In this document: positions 1 through 8,251 of the stretch, piece after piece
Layout of the letters: every line of letters starts with the position of its first letter
How positions within the stretch are numbered: the first letter of the stretch is position 1
From: Lachnospiraceae bacterium AC2029
GTDB lineage: Bacteria > Bacillota > Clostridia > Lachnospirales > Lachnospiraceae
DNA length: 64,000 bases
Assembly (NCBI GenBank): GCA_000703065.1
Contig: JNLK01000001.1
Span: forward strand, 806,001 to 870,000
Direction of reading: 5' to 3'
Translations under genes and position numbers: made by a program
Notes under the pieces: model-generated
The model's input: the letters and a program-made list of their open reading frames with translations, nothing else
Databases searched by the model: none
What the model was told of the DNA's origin: nothing

Positions 1-162
1 ATTAACAATAATTGGATGCATGAACATCATCATATGAATTCTGTCATGTTTTGTTATTCCTATAGTCTGCTGTAGTTCCCAGGAAAACAATTCATTCCCG
101 ATCATAGCTGATAAATGGTATTCCTCCTCATCGGTTACAAACTGAATATTCTGACGATACAT
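1..162 (-). CDS. Partial hypothetical protein, runs off left edge
   Basis: An open frame starts at ATG 162 and stays open to base 1, giving at least 54 residues (starts MYRQNIQFVTDEEEYHLSAM). The composition looks protein-like, but there is no clear ribosome site and I recognise no family. It overlaps the 3' end of the frame at 128-376 in another frame. The two together may be one gene broken by a frameshift near base 170, or a translationally overlapping pair. Low confidence. Confidence 0.3.
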   Translation of the reverse strand, partial: MYRQNIQFVTDEEEYHLSAMIGNELFSWELQQTIGITKHDRIHMMMFMHPIIVN

Positions 163-376
163 TCAGATTTCTGTTTCTACCAAAAGAAATCTCATAGCCA
201 GCTTCCCCATCAGCTACCAAAAGATAATGTGATTCTGTACACTCTCCCGTTTTCAAAACATTATCCAGACAGTACATTCTTCCCTTTATCATCAATCTTC
301 CCTTCTTCTGTTCGATTCGAACAGAAGTTGTCTCATTCTTCTGTTCAATTCGATCAGAAGTTATCTCATCATTCAT
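128..376 (-). CDS. Hypothetical 82-aa ORF with internal 11-codon duplication
   Basis: The frame from ATG 376 to 128 encodes 82 residues. The N-terminus carries an in-frame 33-bp tandem duplication (bases 303-335 and 336-368) that repeats the pattern RIEQKxET. The middle (MYCLDNVLKTGECTESHYLL) looks like genuine protein. No family is recognised. It may be the 5' part of a gene whose continuation is the partial frame at 1-162, separated by a frameshift. Confidence 0.25.
   Translation of the reverse strand: MNDEITSDRIEQKNETTSVRIEQKKGRLMIKGRMYCLDNVLKTGECTESHYLLVADGEAGYEISFGRNRNLNVSSEYSVCNR
303..368. repeat. 33-bp direct tandem repeat, two copies
   Basis: Two adjacent 33-bp units (303-335 and 336-368), each built around TTCTTCTGTTC and CAGAAGTTRTCTCA, differ at only a few bases. 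The unit length is a multiple of three and sits in frame in the ORF at 128-376. Each unit also has internal GAACAGAAG/CTTCTGTTC symmetry. Confidence 0.8.
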
Positions 377-382
377 CTTCTT

Positions 383-414
383 GGATTCTTCGCGCTTCGC
401 GCTCAGAATGACAG
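383..414. repeat. REP-like element (GATTCTTCG...CTCAGAATGAC)
   Basis: The stretch contains GGATTCTTCGCGCTTCGCGC followed by TCAGAATGACAG. The same word family recurs as a full inverted pair at 30301-30382 and in altered form in the hairpin at 41291-41341. This points to a dispersed intergenic palindromic repeat of this genome. Confidence 0.55.
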
Positions 415-507
415 AAGATGCGTTAATATTGGCACATCTCCATTATATCAACACACAGCCAAAATCACAAAACTATTCCCGTCGGAGCCCGTCAAAAAAG
501 CTACCCT

Positions 508-912
508 TTACCACCAAAGATCAAAGAAGTTATCACGCATAAGATCAAACGCCTTATCTTTCGCCCGGGTGCGTTCAGTTTCTTCCTTATATTCCCAGAC
601 ATGGATATATCCACCCGATTTCTCGAGAAGTGTTCCGATGTGATATGTGAGCTTCGTAAACGCCTGGTATTTTCCCTCATCACTCATTTCATTGTACCCG
701 GGACAGATGGTATCTGATTCCGTCGGAAAGGAAATATTCACCTTGCTGAACTCCTTCATCATCCTTGAAACCGTTTTGGCGAACCAGGTATTCATTTCCC
801 AGAGATCCTTATCGCAATAACCCTTTCTGCCACGTTGAATGAAGAATTTGATGTTCTGACATCCTCGAGATATCAATCCCCATTTTCCAAAGAGCCTTCC
901 GAATATAGACAT
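508..912 (-). CDS. Hypothetical 134-aa protein
   Basis: The start at ATG 912 was chosen because GGAGGG lies about nine bases upstream; a longer frame would start at 948. The product starts MSIFGRLFGKWG and is rich in charged and aromatic residues. It has no signal peptide or membrane segment, and I recognise no domain. It is the last gene of the minus-strand run that begins at 4750, 63 bp after the PolC-like gene, and is probably co-transcribed with it. Function unknown. Confidence 0.6.
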   Translation of the reverse strand: MSIFGRLFGKWGLISRGCQNIKFFIQRGRKGYCDKDLWEMNTWFAKTVSRMMKEFSKVNISFPTESDTICPGYNEMSDEGKYQAFTKLTYHIGTLLEKSGGYIHVWEYKEETERTRAKDKAFDLMRDNFFDLWW

Positions 913-975
913 ATTTCTTATCCCTCCATCCGCATTAATCATAACCAAAATAACAAAGCATTCCCGCGTCTTGAT

Positions 976-2733
976 TTAGTAATTTATGCGCTTCCGGGCT
1001 CCTTGACAACATTGTGTTATCTCCTTCATCTCTTCCAAACCCAATGTGACATCCCGCCGTTCACAGAATTCTTTCACAAACCTAAGCAGTGTCTCTTCGC
1101 CAACAGGTTCGGACAATCCGAAACAGAATACATCTTCCATTCCGTCATTTTCACTTCCACAACAGGTTTCTTCTGTATCGCCATCCGTTTGGACCTTATT
1201 CCTACGTATAGGAGAGATCTTCTGTATCATATCCGCTATCTTATTGGGTTTTTCGATTACGACCTCACGCGCAAGTTCCGGGTCAAGGAAGTCAAATTCC
1301 TTCAGCATTTCCTCCGTTGTTCTGAAATACCGAGGCGCCTTTCGACGCATCTCATTTGACAACACTGTTTCACCTCCTGCAATAGGTATTTTTAACTTCT
1401 TCCCATTACGAATATCCCAGCCTGGAGCCGAATATCCTTCATGAATAATCGCCTGATATGCTGCATCCTCCGGATCAAGAAAATGCACATCCCCGACAGC
1501 GACCACCGGTTTTCCATATTTCTTTCCAAGAGCGATAATCTCTCTGATTCTTTTCTTCCATTCCTCACGGGCTCCGGGCCACTGAGCCTCAGTTCGGATC
1601 GGATGAACAACTCTGCCAAAGGGCTGAATTTCCAGATAATCAAACGGTGCAATGATTCGTGCTATCTCATCATCATCTGCCCCCGCAGCTAAAGCATCAT
1701 AGAGCTGTCCCAAATCCGTGCCGGATCCAAGAAGAAGTCCCTCCCGGTTCTTTATAATCTGACTCATGGGAATCGCAGCATGATATTTCGAGATCAGGCG
1801 GTATAGATTATCAAGACCCACTTCATCCTTTACCAGGATTGTTGATCCACGGAATACACGGGCATATCTTGTATAATTCGTCTCTTCGTGTCCCATCCGA
1901 TTTATTTCATCTGCCGAGCTTATTCCTTTTCTCTTCATAATGCGAAGGAGATATCGGAATTCACTGGCAATCTTTTTTGAAATCCAAAATGGACCATCCG
2001 TATCGAAGAATTCCTCCCCGAAGCGATAATCCAACATATCAAGTTGGCTTCGATCCATGTCTGCAAAAAGAATCGGGCGAAGAAAGTCACTATATACTAT
2101 TGCAAAAGAGCAGGGAATATTCATGTTTTTGCAATTTCTTATGAGAAATCCAGCTACTCTTTCATTTTCTTCCGTTACCAGGATTGCTCCCTTGGCAAAC
2201 TCCAAAAAATCAGGAAGAACACTCTCGATGGTCGGCAAATCCCTGACCATGTCATTTGTAATACGCGATAGTTCCTCTGCATAATCCGGAATCTCCAATT
2301 CCGGATTCACAAGCCGGGTAAAGCATCCGATTTCATTACCGGATGCATCCATCCTCACTGCATCAATCCCGATGATCCTGCAGTCCTTAACGGAATAGCC
2401 TGTCGTATGCATATAGAAAGCAACATATTCTTGTTTTTCGTCAAAAACCACTCCCTGTCCGTTTACGATTATATCTCTCTGATCATCCATAAAATGCGCT
2501 TCAACACCATAGATCACCTTGAAATCGGGATCATCTGCAACTTCCCGGTGTGCATCCGGAAAAGCCTGAACTACCGAATGATCTGTAACTGCCAAAGCAT
2601 TCATCCCCCAAGCCTTTGCCCGTCGGATTGCTTCGCTGATATCGAGGATGCCATCTTCTGCCGAGTAATTCGTGTGCAGGCGTAGTTCTACTCGTTTTTT
2701 CTGTGCTTCATCGATTCGAATTCTTTTTTCCAT
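976..2733 (-). CDS. PolC-derived PHP-domain protein, no polymerase, degenerate exonuclease
   Basis: The 585-aa product follows Gram-positive DNA polymerase III PolC closely through its PHP domain and the exonuclease inserted in it, then ends where the polymerase domain should begin. PHP signatures seen are RLHT (residues 18-21; the first His of the usual HLH pair is Arg), AVTDH (48-52), VIYGVEAH and, in the second half, GDVHFLDPED. The exonuclease motif DxETTG reads YMHTTG (residues 107-112), and the HNASFD motif reads TEENERV, so both acidic metal ligands are gone. The last ~65 residues do not match PolC. ATG 2733 follows GAGGTG and overlaps the SLOG gene stop (TGATG), indicating coupling. 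Known: PolC PHP domains can bind metals. Inferred: this protein binds nucleic acid or a partner rather than synthesising DNA. Confidence 0.85.
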   Translation of the reverse strand: MEKRIRIDEAQKKRVELRLHTNYSAEDGILDISEAIRRAKAWGMNALAVTDHSVVQAFPDAHREVADDPDFKVIYGVEAHFMDDQRDIIVNGQGVVFDEKQEYVAFYMHTTGYSVKDCRIIGIDAVRMDASGNEIGCFTRLVNPELEIPDYAEELSRITNDMVRDLPTIESVLPDFLEFAKGAILVTEENERVAGFLIRNCKNMNIPCSFAIVYSDFLRPILFADMDRSQLDMLDYRFGEEFFDTDGPFWISKKIASEFRYLLRIMKRKGISSADEINRMGHEETNYTRYARVFRGSTILVKDEVGLDNLYRLISKYHAAIPMSQIIKNREGLLLGSGTDLGQLYDALAAGADDDEIARIIAPFDYLEIQPFGRVVHPIRTEAQWPGAREEWKKRIREIIALGKKYGKPVVAVGDVHFLDPEDAAYQAIIHEGYSAPGWDIRNGKKLKIPIAGGETVLSNEMRRKAPRYFRTTEEMLKEFDFLDPELAREVVIEKPNKIADMIQKISPIRRNKVQTDGDTEETCCGSENDGMEDVFCFGLSEPVGEETLLRFVKEFCERRDVTLGLEEMKEITQCCQGARKRINY

Positions 2734-3224
2734 CAGTTCACCTCATGAAACCGTTTAATCTCCAGCCCTTTCTTCACCGCATAATCAATGGTCTTCTGAG
2801 TCCCACCGGGTGCACCCGTGGACACCGCGATCAACCGGTTGGCATGATCAACCATCCAGTCATTTCTCTTAAGAAATGCTGCCTTACCCGGATACCTGGA
2901 TATAACATGAATCTCGAAAGCCACCTTGCGGGTGTTCAGATAGAGTTTTTTCCATTCATCCGTCCACCCCTTATCCATGCCCTCAAACGCAATGGCCGCA
3001 ACGATCCTGACAGGGATTCCTTCCTTTTTCAGCTTTAGTAAGATCTCAGCCGCCCAGAGATCCACGCCGCGCTGCATTCCGGTGATAAAGTCCGTGTAGC
3101 CGTCAGCTATTGCCTGCCGGATCTGTTCCTCCAACCATTTCTTCACCTTTGCCTCCGGTGCATTCAGTTTCTCCGGCCGGTGGCCGGTAAATGTACATGC
3201 ATGTTTGATATCAATATTCGTCAT
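2733..3224 (-). CDS. SLOG superfamily (DUF1273/YpsA-like) protein
   Basis: The 163-aa product opens with ACTFTGHRPEKL, a hallmark of the DUF1273/YpsA branch of the SLOG superfamily, followed by FITGMQRGVDLWAAE and a C-terminal IAVSTGAPGGTQKTIDYA loop. These are the glycine-rich elements of a Rossmann-like nucleotide-ligand pocket. The start is ATG 3224, with GGGAGGT just upstream and a four-base ATGA overlap with the preceding gene; a frame open further upstream to 3401 is not needed. SLOG proteins are known or proposed sensors or processors of nucleotide-derived ligands, often in conflict or stress systems. The ligand here is unknown. Confidence 0.88.
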   Translation of the reverse strand: MTNIDIKHACTFTGHRPEKLNAPEAKVKKWLEEQIRQAIADGYTDFITGMQRGVDLWAAEILLKLKKEGIPVRIVAAIAFEGMDKGWTDEWKKLYLNTRKVAFEIHVISRYPGKAAFLKRNDWMVDHANRLIAVSTGAPGGTQKTIDYAVKKGLEIKRFHEVN

Positions 3225-4372
3225 TCCAGTACCTCCCATCTTTTGTGGCATGTCTGTCCGTTGTTCATTTGTGCTTTTCGATACGCTTCTTCGTTCAACT
3301 GTCTCAGTTTCAGTACTTCCTCCCATGAAACTGAAATTCCAGATGCTCTGCACATTCGGTAATACACCAGGATATTGGGTGTATAGAACGGATTCTCCCA
3401 AACTGCACGGTCATCCTTACCCAGTAACCTTAGGATTGCAGCCGCTATCGCCGGACTTCTCGAATCCCCACCGTCGCAGCAGATAAAGAGATCCGTAACC
3501 TTCTTAGTCGAACTATCCAGAGAATAGAGGAAGGAAAGTATTGTATCTGCATGTTGGGCTTGCATTGCTCCCTTGTTATACACATCGATCGTATCCAGGA
3601 AACTCACCGCACAGAAGTTGTCTGCAAAGAGCGCTTTCACCAATCTTGAAACTCTGCTGGAGCATATGATCAACGCGGGGAATTCGTACTGATCCAACAT
3701 ATCCTCAGTCAGTCCTTTTATCGGGTAAATATGAATCCGATAGTTTTCCATCCAGTACGGCTTCAGATCCAGGTTTCTTCCTGTTAAAGCTGAGCTCATG
3801 CGCTGTAGTTGAATGTATAAGTTGTCTATCCCTCTGAGAAAGCAATCATTTTCTGATCCATTTACCACAACGCGCTCTACCTGAAAATCAATCCCCATAG
3901 CAAATGCACTTCCGTCCAGGATCCTCTCTATTTGCAGATATTCCATGGTCTTATCCTTGGCTTCCTCAGGAAAGGCCGGATCCAGAGGACTATCCGATAC
4001 CTGAAGATCGCATACGATGGATCCACACCGTTTATTTTCCAAGCCCATTTCAATTACATGCTTCGCTATCTTCGAATCCTTATTTCGCATTTCAGAGAGA
4101 ACCATGAAACCGTTCTCCTTTGTATACCACTCACACTCTCGAATAAAATCATTCCATGTCGATGTGATCGGATTCTCCAGTTCCTCGCCCGGACCGGACA
4201 ACGGTTCATTGATCAATTTGATTGGAATACGCTCGGTCATATCACGAAACAACGATTTATCGTATTCGACTCCCTCCATCACCTTAGAATCTTCATAAAT
4301 GATCGGGTGCAGATATACTGTAAACTGAATTGTATTACGTTCCGGAAGCATATCATGCTCAAACGTGGTCAC
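3221..4372 (-). CDS. Dual-specificity-phosphatase-like protein
   Basis: The 383-aa product has an unrecognised N-terminal ~220 residues. Its C-terminal part carries FICCDGGDSRSPAIAAAIL, which contains the CX5R(S/T) phosphatase loop (Cys at about residue 299, Arg six later). This is the signature of cysteine-dependent dual-specificity and tyrosine phosphatases. The start is GTG 4372, with AAGGAG somewhat far upstream; an ATG eight codons in is an alternative. It overlaps the SLOG gene by ATGA. Substrate unknown: a phosphoprotein or a phosphorylated nucleotide would both fit. The full catalytic Asp loop was not identified. Confidence 0.65.
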   Translation of the reverse strand: MTTFEHDMLPERNTIQFTVYLHPIIYEDSKVMEGVEYDKSLFRDMTERIPIKLINEPLSGPGEELENPITSTWNDFIRECEWYTKENGFMVLSEMRNKDSKIAKHVIEMGLENKRCGSIVCDLQVSDSPLDPAFPEEAKDKTMEYLQIERILDGSAFAMGIDFQVERVVVNGSENDCFLRGIDNLYIQLQRMSSALTGRNLDLKPYWMENYRIHIYPIKGLTEDMLDQYEFPALIICSSRVSRLVKALFADNFCAVSFLDTIDVYNKGAMQAQHADTILSFLYSLDSSTKKVTDLFICCDGGDSRSPAIAAAILRLLGKDDRAVWENPFYTPNILVYYRMCRASGISVSWEEVLKLRQLNEEAYRKAQMNNGQTCHKRWEVLE

Positions 4373-4513
4373 TAGCGCATTTCTCTCCTTTTTTTCATTC
4401 TACCGATGCTCTTCGCGATACCGTTCGTCTTCAGCGCCTTTCTCTCCATTTTTTTATCCTCCCTCTACTCCAAATATACACGGCTTCGTCGGACATTTTT
4501 GTCTCATCCTCTG

Positions 4514-4750
4514 CTAAAAACCATCCTGCCGATGTCTGCTGGTTCGGATGATCCTATCGTCTTCTTCCTTGATTCGAGCATATTCTCCCCATACTTCTAT
4601 ATAACGCCGATAGGATTCCCTATCTTCTTTTGGCGGTTTCAAGTGCAGCGCCGCAATGATACGATTCACTTCCTTCTGCTGTTTCCATTTTCCTTTCCAC
4701 GTTGGGTGGTTCTCATCTTTTCCAAACAAATTATTCTCTCTATGCCACAT
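4514..4750 (-). CDS. Small basic hypothetical protein (78 aa)
   Basis: The product starts MWHRENNLFGKDENHPTW and is rich in Lys, Arg and Glu, with no membrane segment. ATG 4750 was chosen because GGAGGAGG sits immediately upstream; an ATG at 4786 lacks such a site. It is first in the minus-strand run leading into the phosphatase-like, SLOG and PolC-like genes, with a 141-bp gap before the next start. No family recognised. Confidence 0.5.
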   Translation of the reverse strand: MWHRENNLFGKDENHPTWKGKWKQQKEVNRIIAALHLKPPKEDRESYRRYIEVWGEYARIKEEDDRIIRTSRHRQDGF

Positions 4751-4832
4751 ATTCCTCCTCCGTCTCCCTGATTCATCTATAAGCATTCTACACGTAGGAA
4801 TGCGACAAATTTATCTCACTCAGAACAAAGAA

Positions 4833-4858
4833 CAGGCCGCATTTTCATGCAGCCTGCC
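4833..4858 (-). terminator. Rho-independent terminator after symporter gene
   Basis: On the minus strand, CAGGCTGC and GCGGCCTG form a stem with an AT-rich loop, followed by a T-rich stretch (TTCTTTGTT). It lies 30 bp downstream of the symporter stop. Confidence 0.65.
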
Positions 4859-4888
4859 CGATAAAATATGGTATTAAATTATTCTCGC

Positions 4889-6541
4889 CTATGGATTTGC
4901 CTTCTTCCGCCGGGATTTCTGCCGTCTCTTCTCCATCCCGTCCACGATCATGCCTGTCACGACATCGCCCGTGCAGTTTGCCATGGTCCGGAACATGCCC
5001 AGCAGTGCATCGATTCCCATGACAAGGCCCACCGCTTCTGTGGGAATGTTCATCTGCGTCAGAAGAACGCTGAGGCAGATCAGACCCGAGCCGGGAATGC
5101 CGGGCGCACCGACAGAAAGGATCATGATGGTCACGATCAATCCCGACAGCATAGCCGCTGTCAGTTCGACCCCGTACATTTTCGCGATCGCAAGGGCAAA
5201 GATCGAAAGGAAGATGCACGTCCCGTCCATATTCACCGTCGCTCCCATCGGAATGGCCAGACTGTAGACCTTCTTGGATACCCCCAGTTTTTCACTGGCC
5301 TTCATATTGAGCGGAATGGACGCGCTGCTGGATGCCATGGAGAAGGTCTGCAGCATAGTCGGCGCGTAGCTCTTCAGAAATGTGATCGGGTTTCCGCCTC
5401 CCATGATCCGAAGGAGCACACAGTAGATCAGGATCATGCAGCAGAGGGCGAAAAGGAAAGCGCCGACGATTCCGAGAACCGATGCGATCGTTGACATTCC
5501 CGTTCCCAGCACCAATGAGCAGATGGAACAGAAGATCGCTACAGGCATGCATTTGATGATGATGGCGGTGATCTTCAGGAAGAGATCATTCAGCGCTTCG
5601 AAAGCATCCTTCACCTTTTCGGAATACTTCCCGATCTTTCCGGCTGCGATCCCGCACATGACAGCCATGAAAATGAGCTGCAGCATATTTGAGGTCAGGA
5701 AAGGATTCACAATATCCGACGGAACGATCCCCACGATCATATCCTTGATGGAAACATCGATCGTTTTGGAGGTAATGGAGGATGCATCGACTGCCGAATC
5801 CAGCTGCATACCTTCCCCGGGGGTAAAGAGAAAATACGAACCGATACCGATCCCCACCGCAAGCACCATGGTCAGCAGGAAAATGAGCATGACGCGCCCG
5901 CCGATCCGTCCCAGCTCGGACAGATCGGAGAATCTGGAGATACAGGACACGATCGAGAAGAAGACCACCGGAGCCACTACCATTTTCAGGGCATTCATGT
6001 ACATGGTCTTAATGGGGACGAGGACATATTCGTCCATCGTCGAATTGAAGCCTTCCGCTCCGATCCATGAAAGGAGCAGCCCCACAAGGATACCCAGGAT
6101 AAGTGCGCCCATCGTTGCAAAGAGAAATGCCCTGGGCGAACGGCGGAGTGTCATCGTCACTCTGTTTATCCCGCGCTGGTGCCGGTATTTCAGATTCTGT
6201 GCTGCATTTTTCAGGAGAATGTCCCGGATCATCCCCTGTCCGAGCACACTGATCCCATTGTTCGAAACATCAGATTCTTCCGCTCCCGCTGCGAATTCAT
6301 AATCTTCACCCGGACAGGCCAGCTCGATCGTCATACTTCCGAGAAAGGACCTGATCCGAACATCTATCTTGGCCCCGTCCGGAGCATGATCCCCCATGCT
6401 TACGGCAGCCTCCTCCGCGCACAGAACCGCACGAGCTGCCTCACTCTCCTTCTTTTTGTATCCTTCCAGATGCTCCCGTACAAGATCCGCGATCCGGACC
6501 GCTCCGGCAGCATCGGCTTTTACCGATTCCCTGTAAACCAT
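4889..6541 (-). CDS. Dicarboxylate/amino acid:cation symporter with N-terminal ATPase-like domain
   Basis: The 550-aa membrane protein belongs to the DAACS (GltP/DctA/SstT-like) family of Na+ or H+ coupled glutamate/dicarboxylate carriers. From about residue 135 it shows multiple hydrophobic segments and the family motifs SSSASIPLNM (re-entrant hairpin 1), the NMDGT transport motif, GAPGIPGSG (hairpin 2) and NCTGDVV near the end. The first ~125 residues are an added cytoplasmic domain that resembles a worn HATPase_c_2/anti-sigma-type fold; its role is unknown. It has its own ribosome site (GGAGAGACAGC-ATG) and terminator. The substrate cannot be fixed from sequence. Confidence 0.9.
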   Translation of the reverse strand: MVYRESVKADAAGAVRIADLVREHLEGYKKKESEAARAVLCAEEAAVSMGDHAPDGAKIDVRIRSFLGSMTIELACPGEDYEFAAGAEESDVSNNGISVLGQGMIRDILLKNAAQNLKYRHQRGINRVTMTLRRSPRAFLFATMGALILGILVGLLLSWIGAEGFNSTMDEYVLVPIKTMYMNALKMVVAPVVFFSIVSCISRFSDLSELGRIGGRVMLIFLLTMVLAVGIGIGSYFLFTPGEGMQLDSAVDASSITSKTIDVSIKDMIVGIVPSDIVNPFLTSNMLQLIFMAVMCGIAAGKIGKYSEKVKDAFEALNDLFLKITAIIIKCMPVAIFCSICSLVLGTGMSTIASVLGIVGAFLFALCCMILIYCVLLRIMGGGNPITFLKSYAPTMLQTFSMASSSASIPLNMKASEKLGVSKKVYSLAIPMGATVNMDGTCIFLSIFALAIAKMYGVELTAAMLSGLIVTIMILSVGAPGIPGSGLICLSVLLTQMNIPTEAVGLVMGIDALLGMFRTMANCTGDVVTGMIVDGMEKRRQKSRRKKANP

Positions 6542-6595
6542 GCTGTCTCTCCTTCCTTTTCTTCAGGGGGTCTCTTTCATCATTGTTTCTTATGA

Positions 6596-6890
6596 TCATT
6601 CCTCTGTTGCCTCATAGATCAATTCACCAAGAGTCTGATACAAATGATCCGGTTCGACCGGTTTGGAAAGAAAGCCGTCTCCACGCCATCCATTTCCGGC
6701 ATGCGCCAGTCCATCAGTACCAGACTGTAAGGCTTCTGTTTGAGGCTTTGCACCTCGAGCATATTCAGGGCCTCTTTGCCGCTGTGACAGACATCTGCCC
6801 GGATACCTGCCTCGTCCAGCACCAGGCGTCCATGCTCTGCAAGCAGACAACAGGTCTCGACGTCGTTTTCGTTGATTAACCACTTAATGT
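6596..6890 (-). pseudogene. Remnant of a response-regulator receiver domain
   Basis: One frame reads a receiver N-terminal half ending LVLMDWRMPEMDGVET, which holds the phospho-acceptor Asp motif. A different frame continues with FLSKPVEPDHLYQTLGELIY, the Lys-Pro C-terminal end of a receiver. About 40 residues that should lie between them are missing, and the frame changes at the junction near 6675-6680. The first beta strand is also absent. This is a deletion-plus-frameshift remnant, probably of a hybrid histidine kinase, lying at the edge of the AT-rich island. Confidence 0.8.
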
Positions 6891-6896
6891 ACATCT

Positions 6897-7415
6897 TTAA
6901 TCTATCACAGGACAAATCATCTGAAGGTCAAATGGTTCTTCTTCAGCAATTTCTTTTATGGGATTACTTGCCAGGTCACTTCCCATTGCTCTGTAAAATG
7001 CGATCGTCTCCTCAGAAGAACAGGCAGATATGTACAAAGACTCTGCACCGGCTTTTCTTGCTTCCTCTTTTCCTGCCTCAAATAGTTTTCTGCCAACGCC
7101 TTGTCCTCTGCATTCAGAAGATACCTGCATCATATCAAGAATCATATACGGACCACTAAGCTTCCTTAACAGTCCTATAAAGCCGACCACTTTATCATTA
7201 TCTAATGCAATGTATGTGATATATTCATCACTGCATATTTTCTTTGCTATAGCACGCTTTTTGTCCAGGTCCCAATCTTCGGTATATTTGCATTCTACTA
7301 ATGCATATTCTCCGCCTATTCTGCGATAAGCCTTATTTACATCCTGTTTTCTGTTGTATGAATCTAATGAATTCAAACTAAAATTTGTTTCTGATAATAA
7401 TTCAATTTTGATCAA
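6897..7415 (-). CDS. GNAT-family N-acetyltransferase
   Basis: The 172-aa product has the GNAT acetyl-CoA signature VSSECRGQGVGRKLFEAG (R/Q-x-x-G-x-G/A loop), preceded by beta strands (YIALDNDKVVGFIGLL) and followed by AFYRAMG near the C-terminus. The start appears to be TTG 7415, because AAGGAG lies nine bases upstream and no ATG fits. The gene is AT-rich, unlike the host genes to its left, so it is probably the first gene of the acquired region. Substrate unknown. Confidence 0.85.
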   Translation of the reverse strand: MIKIELLSETNFSLNSLDSYNRKQDVNKAYRRIGGEYALVECKYTEDWDLDKKRAIAKKICSDEYITYIALDNDKVVGFIGLLRKLSGPYMILDMMQVSSECRGQGVGRKLFEAGKEEARKAGAESLYISACSSEETIAFYRAMGSDLASNPIKEIAEEEPFDLQMICPVID

Positions 7416-7515
7416 ATAATAATTCTCCTTGTATTTTTCACTATTCGGATTGACTTTTTTCCTTTACCATAGTATTATTCTTGTAAAAGAAATGGGTTTT
7501 TTGTCGTGTACAGCC

Positions 7516-8241
7516 TTACGGCTCAATCGGGTTGCTCGTTTCTTTTTTTATGTCTAAAATATCATACAAGTATAGTTTTTTATCTTCGGAATGTCTTACA
7601 ATTAACGATGCATGAAACACATTATATCTTTCTATCTCCCCAGTTTCATTGTATACAGGCAATGCAAATCGTGAATCATATCGATACCAACCATACTTAG
7701 CATTTCTCCAATGCTTTTCTTCATTATTTTCTCGAAAATGTTTACCAACAGCTATTTCTATAAGTTCAGGTATTCCCTGTGCGGCATTTGCTTTCGCCTT
7801 AGCATTTGCACCTTTAATACTATGAGTATATTTTGAACCAGAATATTCATTCGGCAAATCTGATCCAATATATATAACGTCTCCTGTTGCAGCAATCGTA
7901 TAGAATTCACCAATATATTCTTTTAAATACTCTCTAACATCTTTCCAATCTATGGAACGTTTTCCCCTAAACCTTATATCATTAATAATAACTATGTTGT
8001 TCCCGTCAACATCCTGTATGACCGATACACTCCTCTTACCTTTTACTTCCCCTTTTGCAGAAAAAATCCCCTCAAATTTTATCTGATACACCAACAACCT
8101 CGGAATATACTCCGGCGGTGTTCTTCTTCCTGCCTCCCAATCTTCCAATGTACGAACAGGGATACCCGTATATTCTGAAAACTCTTTACGTGACATCCCT
8201 GTGCTTTCTCGTAATTCTTTTATAGTTTTTGCAGTATCCAT
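7516..8241 (-). CDS. HTH (XRE-like) protein with C-terminal phage-type polyvalent domain
   Basis: The 241-aa product begins with a helix-turn-helix (IKELRESTGMSRKEFSEYTG, then IPVRTLEDWEAGRRTPP; residues ~5-45). The C-terminal ~180 residues (SIKGANAKAKANAAQGIPEL, then AVGKHFRENN, then YNVFHASLIVRHSEDKKLYL) resemble a domain found in large polyvalent phage and plasmid proteins, possibly of the barnase/EndoU-like nuclease group; that assignment is from memory. ATG 8241 has GAGGT upstream. Two CGCAxTGCG palindromes flank its promoter, so it is probably autoregulated. The arrangement suggests an element regulator with a toxin-like or substrate-like tail. Confidence 0.7.
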   Translation of the reverse strand: MDTAKTIKELRESTGMSRKEFSEYTGIPVRTLEDWEAGRRTPPEYIPRLLVYQIKFEGIFSAKGEVKGKRSVSVIQDVDGNNIVIINDIRFRGKRSIDWKDVREYLKEYIGEFYTIAATGDVIYIGSDLPNEYSGSKYTHSIKGANAKAKANAAQGIPELIEIAVGKHFRENNEEKHWRNAKYGWYRYDSRFALPVYNETGEIERYNVFHASLIVRHSEDKKLYLYDILDIKKETSNPIEP

Positions 8242-8251
8242 AGTATTACCT

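Noticed and set aside
976-2733. Replicative DNA polymerase PolC
   Set aside because: No palm, fingers or thumb region is present and the exonuclease motifs are lost; it cannot be the replicative enzyme.
6179-6595. Plus-strand ORF near the symporter start
   Set aside because: It overlaps the symporter N-terminal domain in antisense, has no ribosome site and does not look like protein.
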